A DNA stretch of 64,000 nucleotides from NCBI GenBank assembly GCA_902702965.1, contig CACRXP010000015.1:119402-183401 (forward strand). Direction: 5' to 3'. How positions within the stretch are numbered: position 1 is the first letter of the stretch; each line of letters starts with the position of its first letter. Under the pieces are notes generated by a model that ran no database searches, had not been told where the DNA came from, and saw only the letters and a program-made list of their open reading frames with translations. The stretch is from Spirometra erinaceieuropaei. Its lineage: Eukaryota; Platyhelminthes; Cestoda; Diphyllobothriidea; Diphyllobothriidae. The position numbers and the translations under genes are program-made. Below are positions 11,007-22,262 of the stretch, one piece after another.

Positions 11007-11454
11007 GGTCGGCAGCTAGAGGCGGAACTCGGACCTCTCGGCCAGCCCTCTGCGTGTTTGCGTGGAGTGACTGACTGCTAGTCTCAGAGTCAGGCTGCAG
11101 TGGTTTCTTCCCAGATGTGACGCCTGAAGGGGCTCCTACGCATGTGAGGTCTGAGTCGCTGACCGTCTGTCTGTTAGGTCATGGACTTGCTCGGGGGACC
11201 AGGTCATTGTGATACGCGCAGACGAGCTGTTACAACTCTGTCGACCAGCTGAGTCCAATTATCGCATTAGATGATTGGCCGGCTCGGGCAGTTGACTGGT
11301 GTCCGGAGAAGGGAGAGTAAGGATGACTTTTGGGACCGCGTCCTAAGGTCACTCAGTGCATATCTCTTTCTATAAAAGTCTGACTCAATTTTAACCTTCA
11401 CAATGCACTAGAAGCTATGGTTTGGAAGGGAGGCGACTGACGAGACAACTCGGT
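11007..11454. other. GC-rich repeat-like sequence
   Basis: Contains GACCAGGTCATTGTG and GTTGACTGGTGTCCGGAG near 11195-11315, which resemble 9810-9910, and a GAGTCAGGCTGCAGTGG segment (11088-11105) repeated at 11470 and 53092. These look like pieces of the R2 family. No gene was seen. Confidence 0.4.
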
Positions 11455-11790
11455 TCTCCTCTCAAGACGGAGAGTCAGGCTGCAGCGACTCCATCTTAAC
11501 GTGGCCTTTATGGCAATCTCACCCAGCGGAGTGTCCAGCCGCCCCTTTGTGGTTTTGGTGAAAACGTGGTCCGCTGTGTACGGCCAAGCGTGTGTGACAT
11601 GCGTAGACCGGCTGGCTAGCTCTGTCAGTCATTTCGATCTATCCAGCCGCCAGTCTTTCTAACTATATCCTGACACTGGTCCTGAAGGGTAGGGGGAGGA
11701 GGCAGGGGGCGGTAGATGCTGAGCAAGTCCACCATCACTATAGATCAATAAATGCACAAGTCACTGGTTCTGTGTCTGCCCTGCTGTCAG
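11455..11790 (+). repeat. Dispersed GC-rich repeat R2 (copy 1)
   Basis: Shares, in order with 53080-53490, the GAGTCAGGCTGCAG start, a GTGGCCTTTATGGCA segment, and the end GTAGATGCTGAGCAAGTCCACC followed by CACTATAGATCAATAAATGCACAAGTCAC. The end segment recurs at 21.2, 21.9, 31.6, 50.1 (inverted) and 53.4 kb. No coding capacity and no terminal repeat were recognised, and the mechanism of spread is unknown. Confidence 0.6.
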
Positions 11791-14700
11791 CAGACAGAGA
11801 CATCCTCCGCGGTGGCCAAACTGTCATATGTTCGCAAGCTTCTTTTGCTTACAAACCGATTATTAATCCGAAGGGCCATATACTACAGGAACTTCTACTG
11901 ACTCATTATTACGAAGAAAAGAGTAAATGGCAATAAATTTGAAAATTCTGGATTGGCGTCGGATTTACCGTGGCTTGGAGAAAATAAATAATTAAGATAT
12001 ATCAGTTCAGCAGACATAAGAACAATAAAGCGAACTTGCATTTTCCAAGGCGCGTAGACATGGGGTCTACAAATCATGGTCTAGCACAGAACAAATCTGC
12101 GGAATTTTCATGTCTTGCTTAACGAATAAACCAACTGGAGGGACGTGAATTTGAATATTCTTAGCTGTTATAAGTAGAGAGTGTGCCCCGGAATTAACTC
12201 CTAGTGCGTCAGGCTTAACCACCGACGAATATGAGTTAAAATCTAAATATTCTTGGACTGGGTTTTGGATATTCCAAATTGAGAATGGCAACTTCAGAAG
12301 AGAAGGAATTCCGATCCTCCTCCCCTCTGCAGTCACTAATAATAAAATGCAAATGAAACGGAAATCAAAAGATCCGAGTGAGGGTTTTCTGAGAAGAGCA
12401 CCGTTCATTGAAGCGGCCTAGTTTAGGGTCAAAATGTTGAGTGTTCATGTGTCTAGTGGAATCCACTTCTATAATATGCCCAAATCTGATTTGCCATGAG
12501 TTTGAGCAATGAGATATTGGTTTTGCATATGTACAGCAGATGACTGAATAACTGAGACCTGAACGGCGAATTCAAGATGCTTACTGGAGAGCACCTCCGA
12601 CTTTGTGGATCCTGCTTGTTAATCGGACGCTTTGCACAAAAGCCCCTTTCTCATGCAGCATACGCATGGAAGTAATTTTATTAACAAAAAGCGTGCATTT
12701 GAGGCGGATACCAGCACCTTTTTTGTGTTAAGGCAGTTTCCTTAGTTAATTATTGTCCTAGAACTCACCTGTACAATTACGTAAGGTTTGTTGGTAAAGC
12801 CTATTTAATTAAACGTGAAATCATACCATAACAACGTTCTCTAAGTCTAAATACGGCCAACATGGAGTAGATGGCCGGTTTATTTTTTGGAATTCGAGAA
12901 TCTCTTCTTTTTCTACCTCCGAACTTGTGACATGCATATGCATGCACTATTTTGTCGTAAAGCACGATACTAACAACTGCAGACAATTTCGTGTCTTACC
13001 AGATCAGTGGTTTCTTGGCACGTACGAATATGTTAGAATCGCCCACAATAAGACCCTACATGAAAGTGTCATTTAAATCTTCGAATATATAGTGTAAAAT
13101 TGCAGAATAATATCCCATAATTTACATCAGTCCTTCTCCAATGACCTTACAAAACATTTCTTTCTGTTATGTCGCTTCTCATGATACTAAACAAAACCAT
13201 CTTCACCATAGTCACCTGCACAGAAAACGATGAAAAACAAAAACACCACATTCAATCATATTGCTTTGAAATGCGTATTCAAATAACATATTGCGGATTA
13301 CACCAATTCATGGAAGGCATTCGTCCCAACTGTGGTCTTAAAGATCTTTTTTCAGCATTTATATGCATCATAACTTTCTATAAATTAAGTTTACTTATAT
13401 GATGCAAACTTCTGCGCTTTTGGCATGACTGTTTTTGCAAGAAAATTGTCATTTGTAGACATCACAACGTTACATTCAGCACTTCTTCTGCGTTTCCAGT
13501 TAACTGGAGGTCGTTATTTTCAAAATCGATTTTTTGTCAATCTAGTTGGGCCGGCTTGTAAGGAAAATTTTCCGTAAATGTAAGTATACTGCATCGATCA
13601 GGTCATCCAATGTAGTCCAACTCACCCACCTCGAGAGATGGACTACGGCCGATGTGGCCAGCCTCCGCCCGCCTGAGAAGGCACTACCAACATTTCCGGT
13701 TTCCACCAGAGACTGGAGGGCAGAGCGTAAGCCACGTAAAAACGGTTTCATGCCTGCTTTATGGCCTATGCGGCCGGCGTTAAGGGCAATCCAGACACTT
13801 TTATGTCCCCTGCGGCTGCGTTGACGGCAATGGCGGCTGTTTTTCAATCGGAGCAGGAACTCACTTTCCTGGGGAATTAAGCTTCCGGGGTAGAGGGAGG
13901 GGGCGGCGGGTCAAGACCTGTTTACCCGCTTTGTCGGGGATCCAGTTTACGACACTGACAACTGAAAAGCACCTTGCTGGGTGCGCACGAGTGTATAACT
14001 GTGCGCCCATATGAATGTGTTCCTATGTTTGTTCGCTCCTCTCTCTTACCCTCTTTTTATCCACTAGCCTCCGGCCTCGGTGTCCAGGAGCGTAAATCGT
14101 TATTCTGCCTGAAAGTGATGCGCGCCTCTACTTTTCTGGAGCAAGGGAAACACGGGACCTAGGCTCTACCGAATGAAAGCATTCAGCCTGTCTTTGATGG
14201 AGGCTTGCACGATTTTTATGGCCTTGCCACTTGGACTGAATCAAAACAAACCCTGAACTGCCAAACATTTCTTCTACGCGTGTTTCGCCAACGACACCTG
14301 ATACAATCCCGGACAAGTAACTTGCCCTACAACGTAAATAAATCTGTTTTTTTCGAACTGTTCTTCAAGCTTTGCAGCGACACTAGGTAAGGATCACTTT
14401 TCTTGCCCCTATCTGTCTTGGGACCAAAGTTTGACATAGAGATTGGGTAATGACTAATTCGGGGTTAGACTGATCAAGAGGAACAGATACTGAAAATTGC
14501 TGAACCCATTTTTCCATATTTCCACGAATTACCACTTCGACAAAATTATGCATTTCAATGAGTCAGCCTGTGCTCTAGCAGAAATCTTGTGTCCAGTGTG
14601 GACGACCCATTGATGAATCGGACACCCTGTCTGACGCACTGCATGAATTTGAATTTTAAATACTGTGTAGTTTTAAATTAGCAACTTTTTCCTTAGTATG

Positions 14701-15900
14701 GCCATCCGAGGCTTGCCATACATCTGTCAGATAATCACTTTGGTCGACTGTCAAGAGAAACAAATTGGGTCCATAAATAATTCCGATTATTTTCTCCCAA
14801 CTAACTGTCAGGGTCTGCAATTAATTTAGTGTTTCATGTTCTGCTGCTAATTTTGAAGGTAAATCAGAAAAAATGTGGACAACTGCGGAGTATTCAGCTC
14901 AGAGGGGCAAGTCGTACCGAAGTTCTCTCAGTAAAATACATGAATTTATGCGCTCTTTTCGACTGACCCCCTCATCATCTGAGGGCACTGTGACGGAACT
15001 CTCTCCCCCCCTCTCTCTCCGGCTGCATGGCCAAGCAACTTACTTCATCAGAACCACACGAGACCACTATCTATATATTTCATCTCACCCCCTTTCCACC
15101 GTAGGATTTTCGCTGTTTGGACGCATGTCAGTCAGTTGGGCAGGTTTCTCCGAAAAAACATCATGCTTACTGTCAAATCCCCGACCAGAACAGTCAGATG
15201 AAATGAAGGGGAACGGTTACAATTTACTTTTTTACTTGCCTTCTCCAAGTGCTCTCTGGTTAGACTAGAAGACCTACGATGATGTTTGTTGTGAAATATC
15301 TCGATAAGAATCAAGGAGCTGTGGGTTTACAGACCATTTCCATTCGAGAAGTTCAGTACGACTAGCAACAGCCTGCTAGTTTTAGCCCCAAACTACTGCA
15401 GTTTTGCGCTTGGGGTAATGAAACTGGATGGAAGCATGGACTGGTTATGATTTTCTGTCGGCATTCGAAGGGGTTTCAAGAGAAAAATGAAGAATTAGGT
15501 CAAATATACAGTTTTATTTAGTCAACTGGGTCGACTGAACTTTCGCTTTTTCAGTGGACCGAAAAAGTTTTTCCGCATTAGCTGGGGTCTCTGTACTGGA
15601 CCTAAAATGTGGAGCCGGCTAAAGCCTCGTTGAAGCCTTTATGCATTTCCCTATATGACAATCTATCATCACGTTCACAGTTCACCTAATTTAAAAGTGA
15701 TTTGACGATTTGATCTTAAGAGCTCGACCCTATTCCCTTGCTAATTTTACTGATCCTGCAAATTTCCCCACGTCGGTCAAGGAGTGATAGGTCGGCCAAC
15801 GCGCTGCAGTGGTCTGGTTGCCGTAAACGACGTCTACACCATCCATCAGTATTCTAACTCTGCCCGCATAAGGTGGTAAAGAAACAGGCGCCTAATTTGC
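11791..15900. other. Unassigned sequence, no recognised gene
   Basis: Several frames of 75-131 codons occur: 12067-12408 minus, 13542-13847 minus with an overlapping plus frame, and 14873-15268 plus. None shows a domain, signal peptide or repeat I recognise. The 13540-13850 block is more GC-rich and open on both strands, which argues for composition, not coding. The 14873-15268 frame is serine-rich without recognisable structure. No part of this interval matches the repeat families listed here. Confidence 0.35.
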
Positions 15901-16414
15901 CCTCAAATGATAAGGAAGTATATAATCAGGCTTAAACAGTCCAAACTTGTTCAAATTGCGGTCACACTCACTCATGTGCGCTTGAATGCAGAAGTTCCAC
16001 ATAGAATTTCCCAGCAATGTCTGATGACCCAACTGAGTAGTATATCGCTACCGTCGCCATTTCCTACTCTATGGGATGTCTCCATCACGCAAGTTCTACG
16101 ATCTTTTGAGATTTCCCAAAACACATATGTATGGTGTTTTGGAGGCCAAAACATATGGAGGGCAGACTTGATCCCTGCATATAGGGGAAATTCACTTTAA
16201 TTTAGAGGCCATGATAATGCGTGTTAGTCCAGTGATATTAAAATACCTTTGACAGTGAGGGCCTTCTACATCCGACAGCGTGCTATTCGCTCTCAACGAA
16301 CAGATTGAGGATACACAGAGCGCTTAATAAGCATTCATACTTTTTCATACTTACATGATTTTTTTTTACAAGTCGACACGGGCTGTGATTTTTGGGTGAA
16401 TTCAAGACAAACGC

Positions 16415-16444
16415 TTTTCGTCGCTATCTCGATAGCGACGAAAA
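16415..16444. repeat. Perfect 14-bp hairpin in the duplicated segment
   Basis: TTTTCGTCGCTATC is followed by two bases and its exact reverse complement GATAGCGACGAAAA. In the right copy (18475-18504) one arm reads GATAACGACGAAAA and the other starts CTGTTCGTCG, so the pairing has decayed without compensating changes. Function unknown. Confidence 0.7.
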
Positions 16445-16889
16445 CTGGTAACGCTGTGTGCTTGCTGATGCGCATCGACTTTTTTTATTCACGGAGTTGG
16501 CCATATTCTTTTCATTCTTCATTTACACAAAGGTCAGTGCCAATATGGAACTCGCGTACGGTGACGAGGGACTGGGAATTGAGAAAGGTCTCAACCGCAA
16601 GAGCAAAACACGACCATGTGGATCGGCCAGTAAGGCTGTGAAATTCGGCTAGGCTGCGCGCTGCTGGCTCTAGTATAGCACAGGTTCCCAAAACTGGGGT
16701 TGGGGAATGAGGGGAAAGTCAGCCGGAAACTGATATCACTTTGTTGGAATTTCTCCGCAGGCATCCTTTCCAGGGTTGCAGAAAAGGTGTGTTTCTTACA
16801 CATCTCCAATCGACAACATGCAGTCCACGGTAATTTCACCAGTTCTCTGCAAGTCACCCATCAGCTCTGAATGAATTTGGTCCTAGTTA

Positions 16890-17688
16890 CAGTAGGTGCG
16901 CTAACTCAAGAAATGTCAGCGCAATTCCGAGATGCGTTTTTGTTTTGAAGAGTAATTAAGTAGGGTTGTAAAACTTATGATTGTGCAACCTAATTCCATA
17001 ATAATTCAAATGTCACAGGATGCCGGCTTTCGAAAGAATTTCATTCCGGCCGCATGCGAAAAAGGTACTCTGAAAAAGTAACGCTTAAATAGCATGCATT
17101 TTTATTGATTTTCGATGCCCATAAAAATTCAGTTATATTTCATGGAAGGCATATATGAAAATATTCATTCTTTTGCTCATTCGGTAGAAAATGACGTCTT
17201 CTTGCAAGTTTATACTTGAAGGGAGGGTATAATTCGGGTTTAAATAGGCTTCTAATTATGAGATTTTTTAATATCGTGAAATGCCCGTTCATAAAACGCG
17301 TGTTTCTGCATATACCAATGTGACTCGAAAAGTTAATAATACAGCTCAAATCCACTGCTAACTTTTATGAACCCCACATGGTCTCCACTTAGTACCGTAG
17401 AGAAATGTATGCTTTTCTTTACACGGAAAATATACGGCTTGTGGTTTCGAAACCCTGAATGTAAGTGCAACGGCAGGTCAGGTTCAAAATTGTTCGGGAA
17501 TTGGAAAGGTTTTTGAAAACCGAATTATGCTCTTCTTCTGAGTATAAAATTGAAAGAAGAAGTCTTTTTCTACCGAAGGAGCAAAAAATGGATACTTTTA
17601 TTTGTGTTTTCCATGAAATGTAATTGAACTTTTAGGGGCATCGCAAATCAATGAGAAAAATGCATGCTACATAAGTGCTTATTTTTTA
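16890..17688 (-). mobile_element. Fold-back element family A (copy 3, cut by the gap)
   Basis: Starts CAGTAGGTGCGCTAAC after TTA at 16887-16889 and keeps the family order of blocks. The asymmetric centre is inverted relative to copies 2 and 6 (CAGGTCAGGTTCAAAATTGTTCGGG at ~17475-17500). The remaining ~190 bp would lie in the gap. It has an uninterrupted ACTTTTATT at 17594-17602, where the duplicate copy holds a SINE insertion. Confidence 0.9.
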
Positions 17689-18230
17689 NNNNNNNNNNNN
17701 NNNNNNNNNNNNNNNNNNNNNNNNNNNNNNNNNNNNNNNNNNNNNNNNNNNNNNNNNNNNNNNNNNNNNNNNNNNNNNNNNNNNNNNNNNNNNNNNNNNN
17801 NNNNNNNNNNNNNNNNNNNNNNNNNNNNNNNNNNNNNNNNNNNNNNNNNNNNNNNNNNNNNNNNNNNNNNNNNNNNNNNNNNNNNNNNNNNNNNNNNNNN
17901 NNNNNNNNNNNNNNNNNNNNNNNNNNNNNNNNNNNNNNNNNNNNNNNNNNNNNNNNNNNNNNNNNNNNNNNNNNNNNNNNNNNNNNNNNNNNNNNNNNNN
18001 NNNNNNNNNNNNNNNNNNNNNNNNNNNNNNNNNNNNNNNNNNNNNNNNNNNNNNNNNNNNNNNNNNNNNNNNNNNNNNNNNNNNNNNNNNNNNNNNNNNN
18101 NNNNNNNNNNNNNNNNNNNNNNNNNNNNNNNNNNNNNNNNNNNNNNNNNNNNNNNNNNNNNNNNNNNNNNNNNNNNNNNNNNNNNNNNNNNNNNNNNNNN
18201 NNNNNNNNNNNNNNNNNNNNNNNNNNNNNN
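17689..18230. other. Assembly gap (542 N)
   Basis: Unsequenced bases. The two sides are copies of the same sequence at different phase: the left side ends inside family A, and the right side resumes 719 bp before family A begins. This is typical of an unresolved tandem repeat or of two haplotype contigs joined end to end. Confidence 0.99.
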
Positions 18231-20260
18231 ATCCCTGCATATAGGGGAAATTCACTTTAATTTAGAGGCCATGATAATGCGCGTTAGTCCAGTGATATTA
18301 AAATCCCTTTGACAGTGAGGGCCTCTTACATCCAACAGCGTGCTACTCGCTCTCAACGAACAGATTGAGCATACAAAGAGCGCTTAATTAGCATTCATAC
18401 GTTTTCATACTTACATGATTTTTCTTTACAAGTCGACACGGGCTGTGCCTTTTGGGTGAATTCAAGACAAACTCTGTTCGTCGCTATCTCGATAACGACG
18501 AAAACTGGTAACGCTGTGTGCTTGCTGACGCGCATCGACTTTTTTTATTCACGGAGCTGGCCACATTCTTTTCATTCTGCATTTACACAAAGGCCAGTGC
18601 CAATATGGAACTCGCATACGGTGACGAGGGACTGGGAACTGAGAAAGGTCTCGGCCACAAGAGCAAAACACGACCATGTGGATCGGCCAGTAAGGCTGTG
18701 AAATTCGGCTAGGCTGCGCGCTGCTGGCTCTAGTATAGCACAGGTTCCCAAAACTGAGGTTGGGGAATGAGGGGAAAGTCAGCCGGAAACTGATATCACT
18801 TTGTTGGAATTTCTCCGCTGGCATCCTTTCCAGGGTTGCAGAAAAGGTGTGTTTCTTACACATCTCCAATCGACAACATGCAGTCCACGGTAATTGCGTC
18901 AGTTCACTGCAAGTTACCCATCAGCTCTGAATGAATTTGGTCCTAGTTACAGTAGGTGGGCTAACTCAAGAAATGTCAGCGAAATGCCGAGATGCGTTTT
19001 TGTTTCGAAGAGTAATTAATTGGGGTTGTAAAACTAATGATTGTGCAACCTAATTCCATAATAACTCATTTGCCGCAGGATGCCGGCTTTCGAAGGAATT
19101 TCATTCCGGCTGCATGCAAAAACTGTACTCTGTAAAAAAGTAACGCTTAAATAGCATGCAGTTTTATTGATTTTCGATGCCCATAAAAATTCAATTATAT
19201 TTCATGGAAGGCATATATGAATAAATTCATTCTTTTGCTCATTCAGTAGAAAATGACGTCTTTTTGCAAGTTTATAGTTGAAGGGAGGTTATAATTCGGT
19301 TTTAAATAAGCTTCTAATTTATGAGATTTTTTAATATCGTGAAATGCCCCTTCATAAAACGCCGTGTCTCTGCATATACCAATGTGACTCGAAAAGTTAA
19401 CGATACGGCTCAAATCCACTGCTAAATTTTATGAACCCCACATGGTCTCCTCCTAATACCGTAGAGAAATGTATGGTTTTCCTTACACGGAAAATATACG
19501 GCATGTGGTTTCGAAACCCTGAATGTAAGTGTAACGGCAGGTCAGGTTCAAAATTATTCGGGAATTGGAAAGGTTTTTAAAAACCGCATTATGCTCTCCT
19601 TCTGAGTATAAAATTGAATGAAGAAGTCTTTTTCTACCGAATGAGCAAAAAATGGATACTTTTATTGGTTATGACAGTGTGCGCTCGCCGATCAGCTTAC
19701 GGAACATGCTCGTTCCGTTGTGCCTTGGGGTTCATACTAGAACCCTCGCAGGCAGTCGCACAGCGACTAGTAGTAGACATAGATGAGATGGAGCTGACAA
19801 AGACAAGGGAGACCGGAATGGCCATTTCTGGCTTATTAGCCGTCATCAGCCAGTCATACCCAACCCCAAGTGCGACTGCCTGCGAGGGTTCTAGTATGAG
19901 CCCCAAGGCACAACGCAACGAGCATGTTCCGTAAGCTGATCGGCGAGCGCCCACTATCATAATTAATATTCCCGATCACAACCGACAGGACAACGGGCCC
20001 GTGGCTCAATGGTAGAGCGTCAAACTCCATGACCAAAGATCCCGGGTTCGAATCTCGAATGATCCACACGTGGGGTTGGGTATGACTGACTGATGACGGC
20101 TAATAAGTCCAAAATGGCCATTCCGGTCTCCCTTGTCTTTGTCGGCTCCATCTCATCTATATCTACTTTTATTTGTGTTTTCCATGAACTATAATTGGAC
20201 TTTTAGTGGCATCGAAAATCAATGAGAAAAATGCATGCTACATAAGTGTTTATTTTTTAC
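18231..20260 (+). repeat. Right copy of the direct duplication
   Basis: Matches 16171-17688 apart from substitutions, a few single-base indels and a ~507-bp extra segment at 19667-20173 (SINE composite plus one copy of its target duplication). The true unit length depends on the unknown gap size. Confidence 0.9.
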
Positions 20261-20445
20261 AGAGTATAGTTTTTGCATGTAGTTGCAAAAAAAATTCGTT
20301 CGAAAGCCGGCAACCTGAGGTGATGGAATTATTATAGAATTATGCTGCAGGGTGAATAGTTTTCAACTCCTCTTAAGTAATCTTTTCGAAAGGATAACGG
20401 ATTTCGGAATTTCGGTCGACATTTCAGGAGTTGCACCACCTACTG
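18950..20445 (-). mobile_element. Fold-back element family A (copy 4) interrupted by a SINE composite
   Basis: Starts CAGTAGGTGGGCTAAC after TTA and ends CCACCTACTG followed by TA at 20446-20447. Without the nested insertion it is about 989 bp, the same as copy 6. Orientation is as in copies 1 and 3. The right arm resumes at TTTGTGTTTTCCATGAAC after the insertion and runs through the GCATGCT, GAAAGCCGGC and ATTATAGAATTATGCTGCA blocks to the terminus. Confidence 0.9.
19667..20164 (+). mobile_element. Composite tRNA-derived SINE insertion with 9-bp target duplication
   Basis: Flanked by ACTTTTATT at 19658-19666 and 20165-20173, and absent from the equivalent site 17594-17602. It contains two SINE pieces in opposite orientation. 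Segment 19681-19760 is repeated as its near-perfect reverse complement at 19872-19952 (AGCTTACGGAACATGCTCGTT and its inverse). The core at 20070-20145 (GGGGTTGGGTATGACTG ... CCTTGTCTTTGTCGG) is present inverted at 19790-19868. The forward unit has a tRNA-like head at 19998-20065 with GTGGCTCAATGGTAGAG (A-box-like) and GGGTTCGAATCTCG (B box). It could arise by template switching during reverse transcription. Both-strand open frames here are a consequence of the inverted repeat. Confidence 0.85.
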
Positions 20446-20447
20446 TA

Positions 20448-21227
20448 AATTAAGACGCGTGTGCATACGATATGGACCTCTAGGGGGTAATTCGTTTAAT
20501 AGCAACAAGAAGCTTCTCAGTCCATCTGTGTTACATCAGCGGCTATTATTCTGCGACAGATATTGGCCCACCTTTTGCTGACAATGAATTTTTCATGAGA
20601 AAAGGCAGCACACTATGAATTGCCTTTGACGTCCCTGGAGGATGTGGAATTTCTGCTCAAGTGTGCATGTCTGATGGGAGAAAACCGCTTGATTTGGAGA
20701 CTAAACAAGCATTTATTCTGTACTGAATGGAAGTTTCAGCTTTTCCAGTACATTAAAGGCATTTCTGGTCGCAGTGAAGCGGTGGCGTCCTACTACTCAA
20801 AGAGCTCCAGTGTGAAAACGCAACTTACAAACAAATAGGTGACCTAGCTGTCTTAAGCATGCAAGCAACTGGAAGCCTAACCTCAAACGTCCCCTTTAAG
20901 CAGTCATTTTAACCCGGGCTCTTCCATACAACCATACAACGCCTGGGTCCCAGAATAATACAGTATGCCCGACGCGCCGCTGAATTTGAACAGAAAAGTT
21001 GTTTGTGAGGACAGGGGAAAATGAACTCTACTACACTCCGTAGAAGATAATTGGTTGTTTACTTTGGATGGAATCTTAAAGATTTCCTCGATTCATTGGA
21101 CTCGCTCTTGCTTAAAACTGCTGCCGAAGTCAAGCAATTAACGGTTAGCTTAGGGAGTCGATCGGGTACTTTCGAACGTCGTCTTGAGTTTGACTTCTTA
21201 CTGGATTTAATTGGGTGAGGGAGAAGA
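20448..21227. other. Unassigned intergenic sequence
   Basis: A 72-codon plus frame (20620-20838) has no recognised features. No shared repeat was seen before the R2 piece at 21228. Confidence 0.4.
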
Positions 21228-21320
21228 GTGAGACAGATGCTGCGCAAGATCATCCAACTCAAAACCAATTCACGCGCACGTCACGCTCCTGCGCCCTCTC
21301 CATGGTAAGACAGTGGACGT
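21228..21320 (+). repeat. R2 repeat, 3' end fragment (copy 2)
   Basis: GAGACAGATGCTGCGCAAGATCATCCAACTCAAAACCAATTCACGCGC matches the R2 end segment at 31627-31672 and 53368-53415 (conserved parts TGCTGCGCAAG and AATTCACGCGCA). Only the last ~90 bp of the unit is present. Confidence 0.55.
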
Positions 21321-21610
21321 CTTCCCTCAAGGAGGTCCGCGTTATTTACATTAGGCTAGGAGCCGGTGAAAAATTTTCTTAATGATGAAAATTGTTGTCG
21401 GCCAGTCCTGCCTAATTCATACCAAAATGTCGACGTATAATACGTTCAGTGTAATAAAAAATAAAGTATTTAACATGTGAGTATATAAAACAAATGGAGA
21501 CGAGGATGCAAATTGCCCAGTGTTGATGAAATGTCTGCGTTAAATGGTCGCTCACTGGTTCGGTTGTTGTTTAAAGCCTGCTCCTCCGATAGTACCTTGA
21601 AACAGCAAAG
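21321..21610. other. Unassigned AT-rich sequence
   Basis: No frame, RNA or shared repeat was recognised. Confidence 0.4.
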
Positions 21611-21700
21611 TTAGACACTCGCAGTCAGTCGCATAGCGACACGTACTCATGCGAATATTCAGGGTTGGAGCTCAAGGCACAACGGAACGAGCGTGTCCCA
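21611..21700 (+). repeat. SINE upstream-region fragment
   Basis: CACTCGCAGTCAGTCGCATAGCGAC followed by CTCAAGGCACAACGGAACGAGCG matches the segment that precedes the tRNA-like head in the SINEs at 19.7-19.95, 36.75 and 37.8 kb (AAGGCACAACGGAACGAG). Head and core are absent. Confidence 0.6.
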
Positions 21701-21764
21701 TACTGCAATCAAATGTCAGTAAATGTCCCTTCCACAATTATTATCATGCCCGTTTGCGCCTCTT

Positions 21765-21952
21765 TAAAGGGCCCACGCGGTAGATGCGATGGACCAACAC
21801 GGGGACTCGGTCGGAGTCCAACAGGCGTTATCGCGAATGCGCGACTATAAGAAACACCAAAATTGGGGGTGTGGGCGGTATGTCCATGTACAGGTTCAGT
21901 CCAGTGATGGAGAAGGGAGTGCGGTAGATGCTTCGCAAGTCCGCTCTCAGGT
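21765..21952 (+). repeat. R2 repeat, 5' part plus end segment (copy 3)
   Basis: TTTAAAGGGCCCACGCGGTAGATGCG ... GGCGTTATCGCGAA matches the minus strand of 50320-50445 (TTTAAAGGGCCACACGACCGATGCG ... GGCGTTATCGAGAA). It then joins AGTGCGGTAGATGCTTCGCAAGTCCG, the R2 end segment. It directly abuts an inverted R2 copy at 21985. Confidence 0.6.
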
Positions 21953-21984
21953 CGAACTGTCGTTTGGTCATATCTGCTCTCATC

Positions 21985-22262
21985 AGCCAAGCCAGACACT
22001 TTGACCGCCGCTGCCATCGATATACACCGTGTGCTCCACAGCAAGGTGAAGTAGATCACGGTGACTTGCGCGTGGTTTATTTAATAGTGAACGTAGGCTT
22101 GCACAGCATCCACCGCACTCTCTCTTCTCCTCCCCTACATGGACCCGGTAGTAAGAGAGAGTTAAGAAGACCGGAGACGGGGGAGCGCGCAGGCGGATGG
22201 CATGGCCGAGCCCGCATATTGGTGCCCCACTCCACACCCCCGGAACGTCCGCTGCCAGCGTG
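21985..22262 (-). repeat. R2 repeat (copy 4, inverted)
   Basis: On the minus strand it runs GGGGTGTGGAGTGGGGC ... GCGGGCTCGGCCATGCCATCCGCC, then GGAGGAGAAGAGAGAGTGCGG, then the end segment and CTTGCTGTGGAGCACACGGTG. This is the same order as the plus-strand copy at 53230-53470. It interrupts or truncates the 3' end of the LINE at 22263. Confidence 0.65.

Larger units (their letters stand above)
16171..17688 (+). repeat. Left copy of a direct duplication
   Basis: From ATCCCTGCATATAGGGG at 16171 the sequence is repeated at 18231 with a constant offset of 2060 bp through the start of the family A element (16890 against 18950). The offset is 2064 by 17594 against 19658. By eye the copies differ at a few positions per 60 bp, roughly 95% identity. 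The left copy is cut off by the assembly gap at 17689. The 81-codon frame 16396-16641 is open in both copies but has about eight amino-acid changes against about five silent ones, which does not suggest selection on a protein. Confidence 0.9.

Noticed and set aside
16396..16641. 81-codon frame open in both duplicate copies (also 18456-18701)
   Set aside because: The copies differ by about eight amino-acid and five silent changes, with no sign of selection on the protein. Its openness is inherited from the duplication.
17664..18260. Open frames of ~190-198 codons on both strands
   Set aside because: They consist almost entirely of undetermined bases from the assembly gap.
19614..19960. Plus and minus frames giving almost the same peptide
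   Set aside because: Both arise from the ~80-bp inverted repeat of the SINE composite; not genes.
19998..20070. A functional tRNA gene
   Set aside because: A-box and B-box-like motifs are present, but the acceptor stem does not pair and the segment continues into the repeated SINE core. It is a SINE head.
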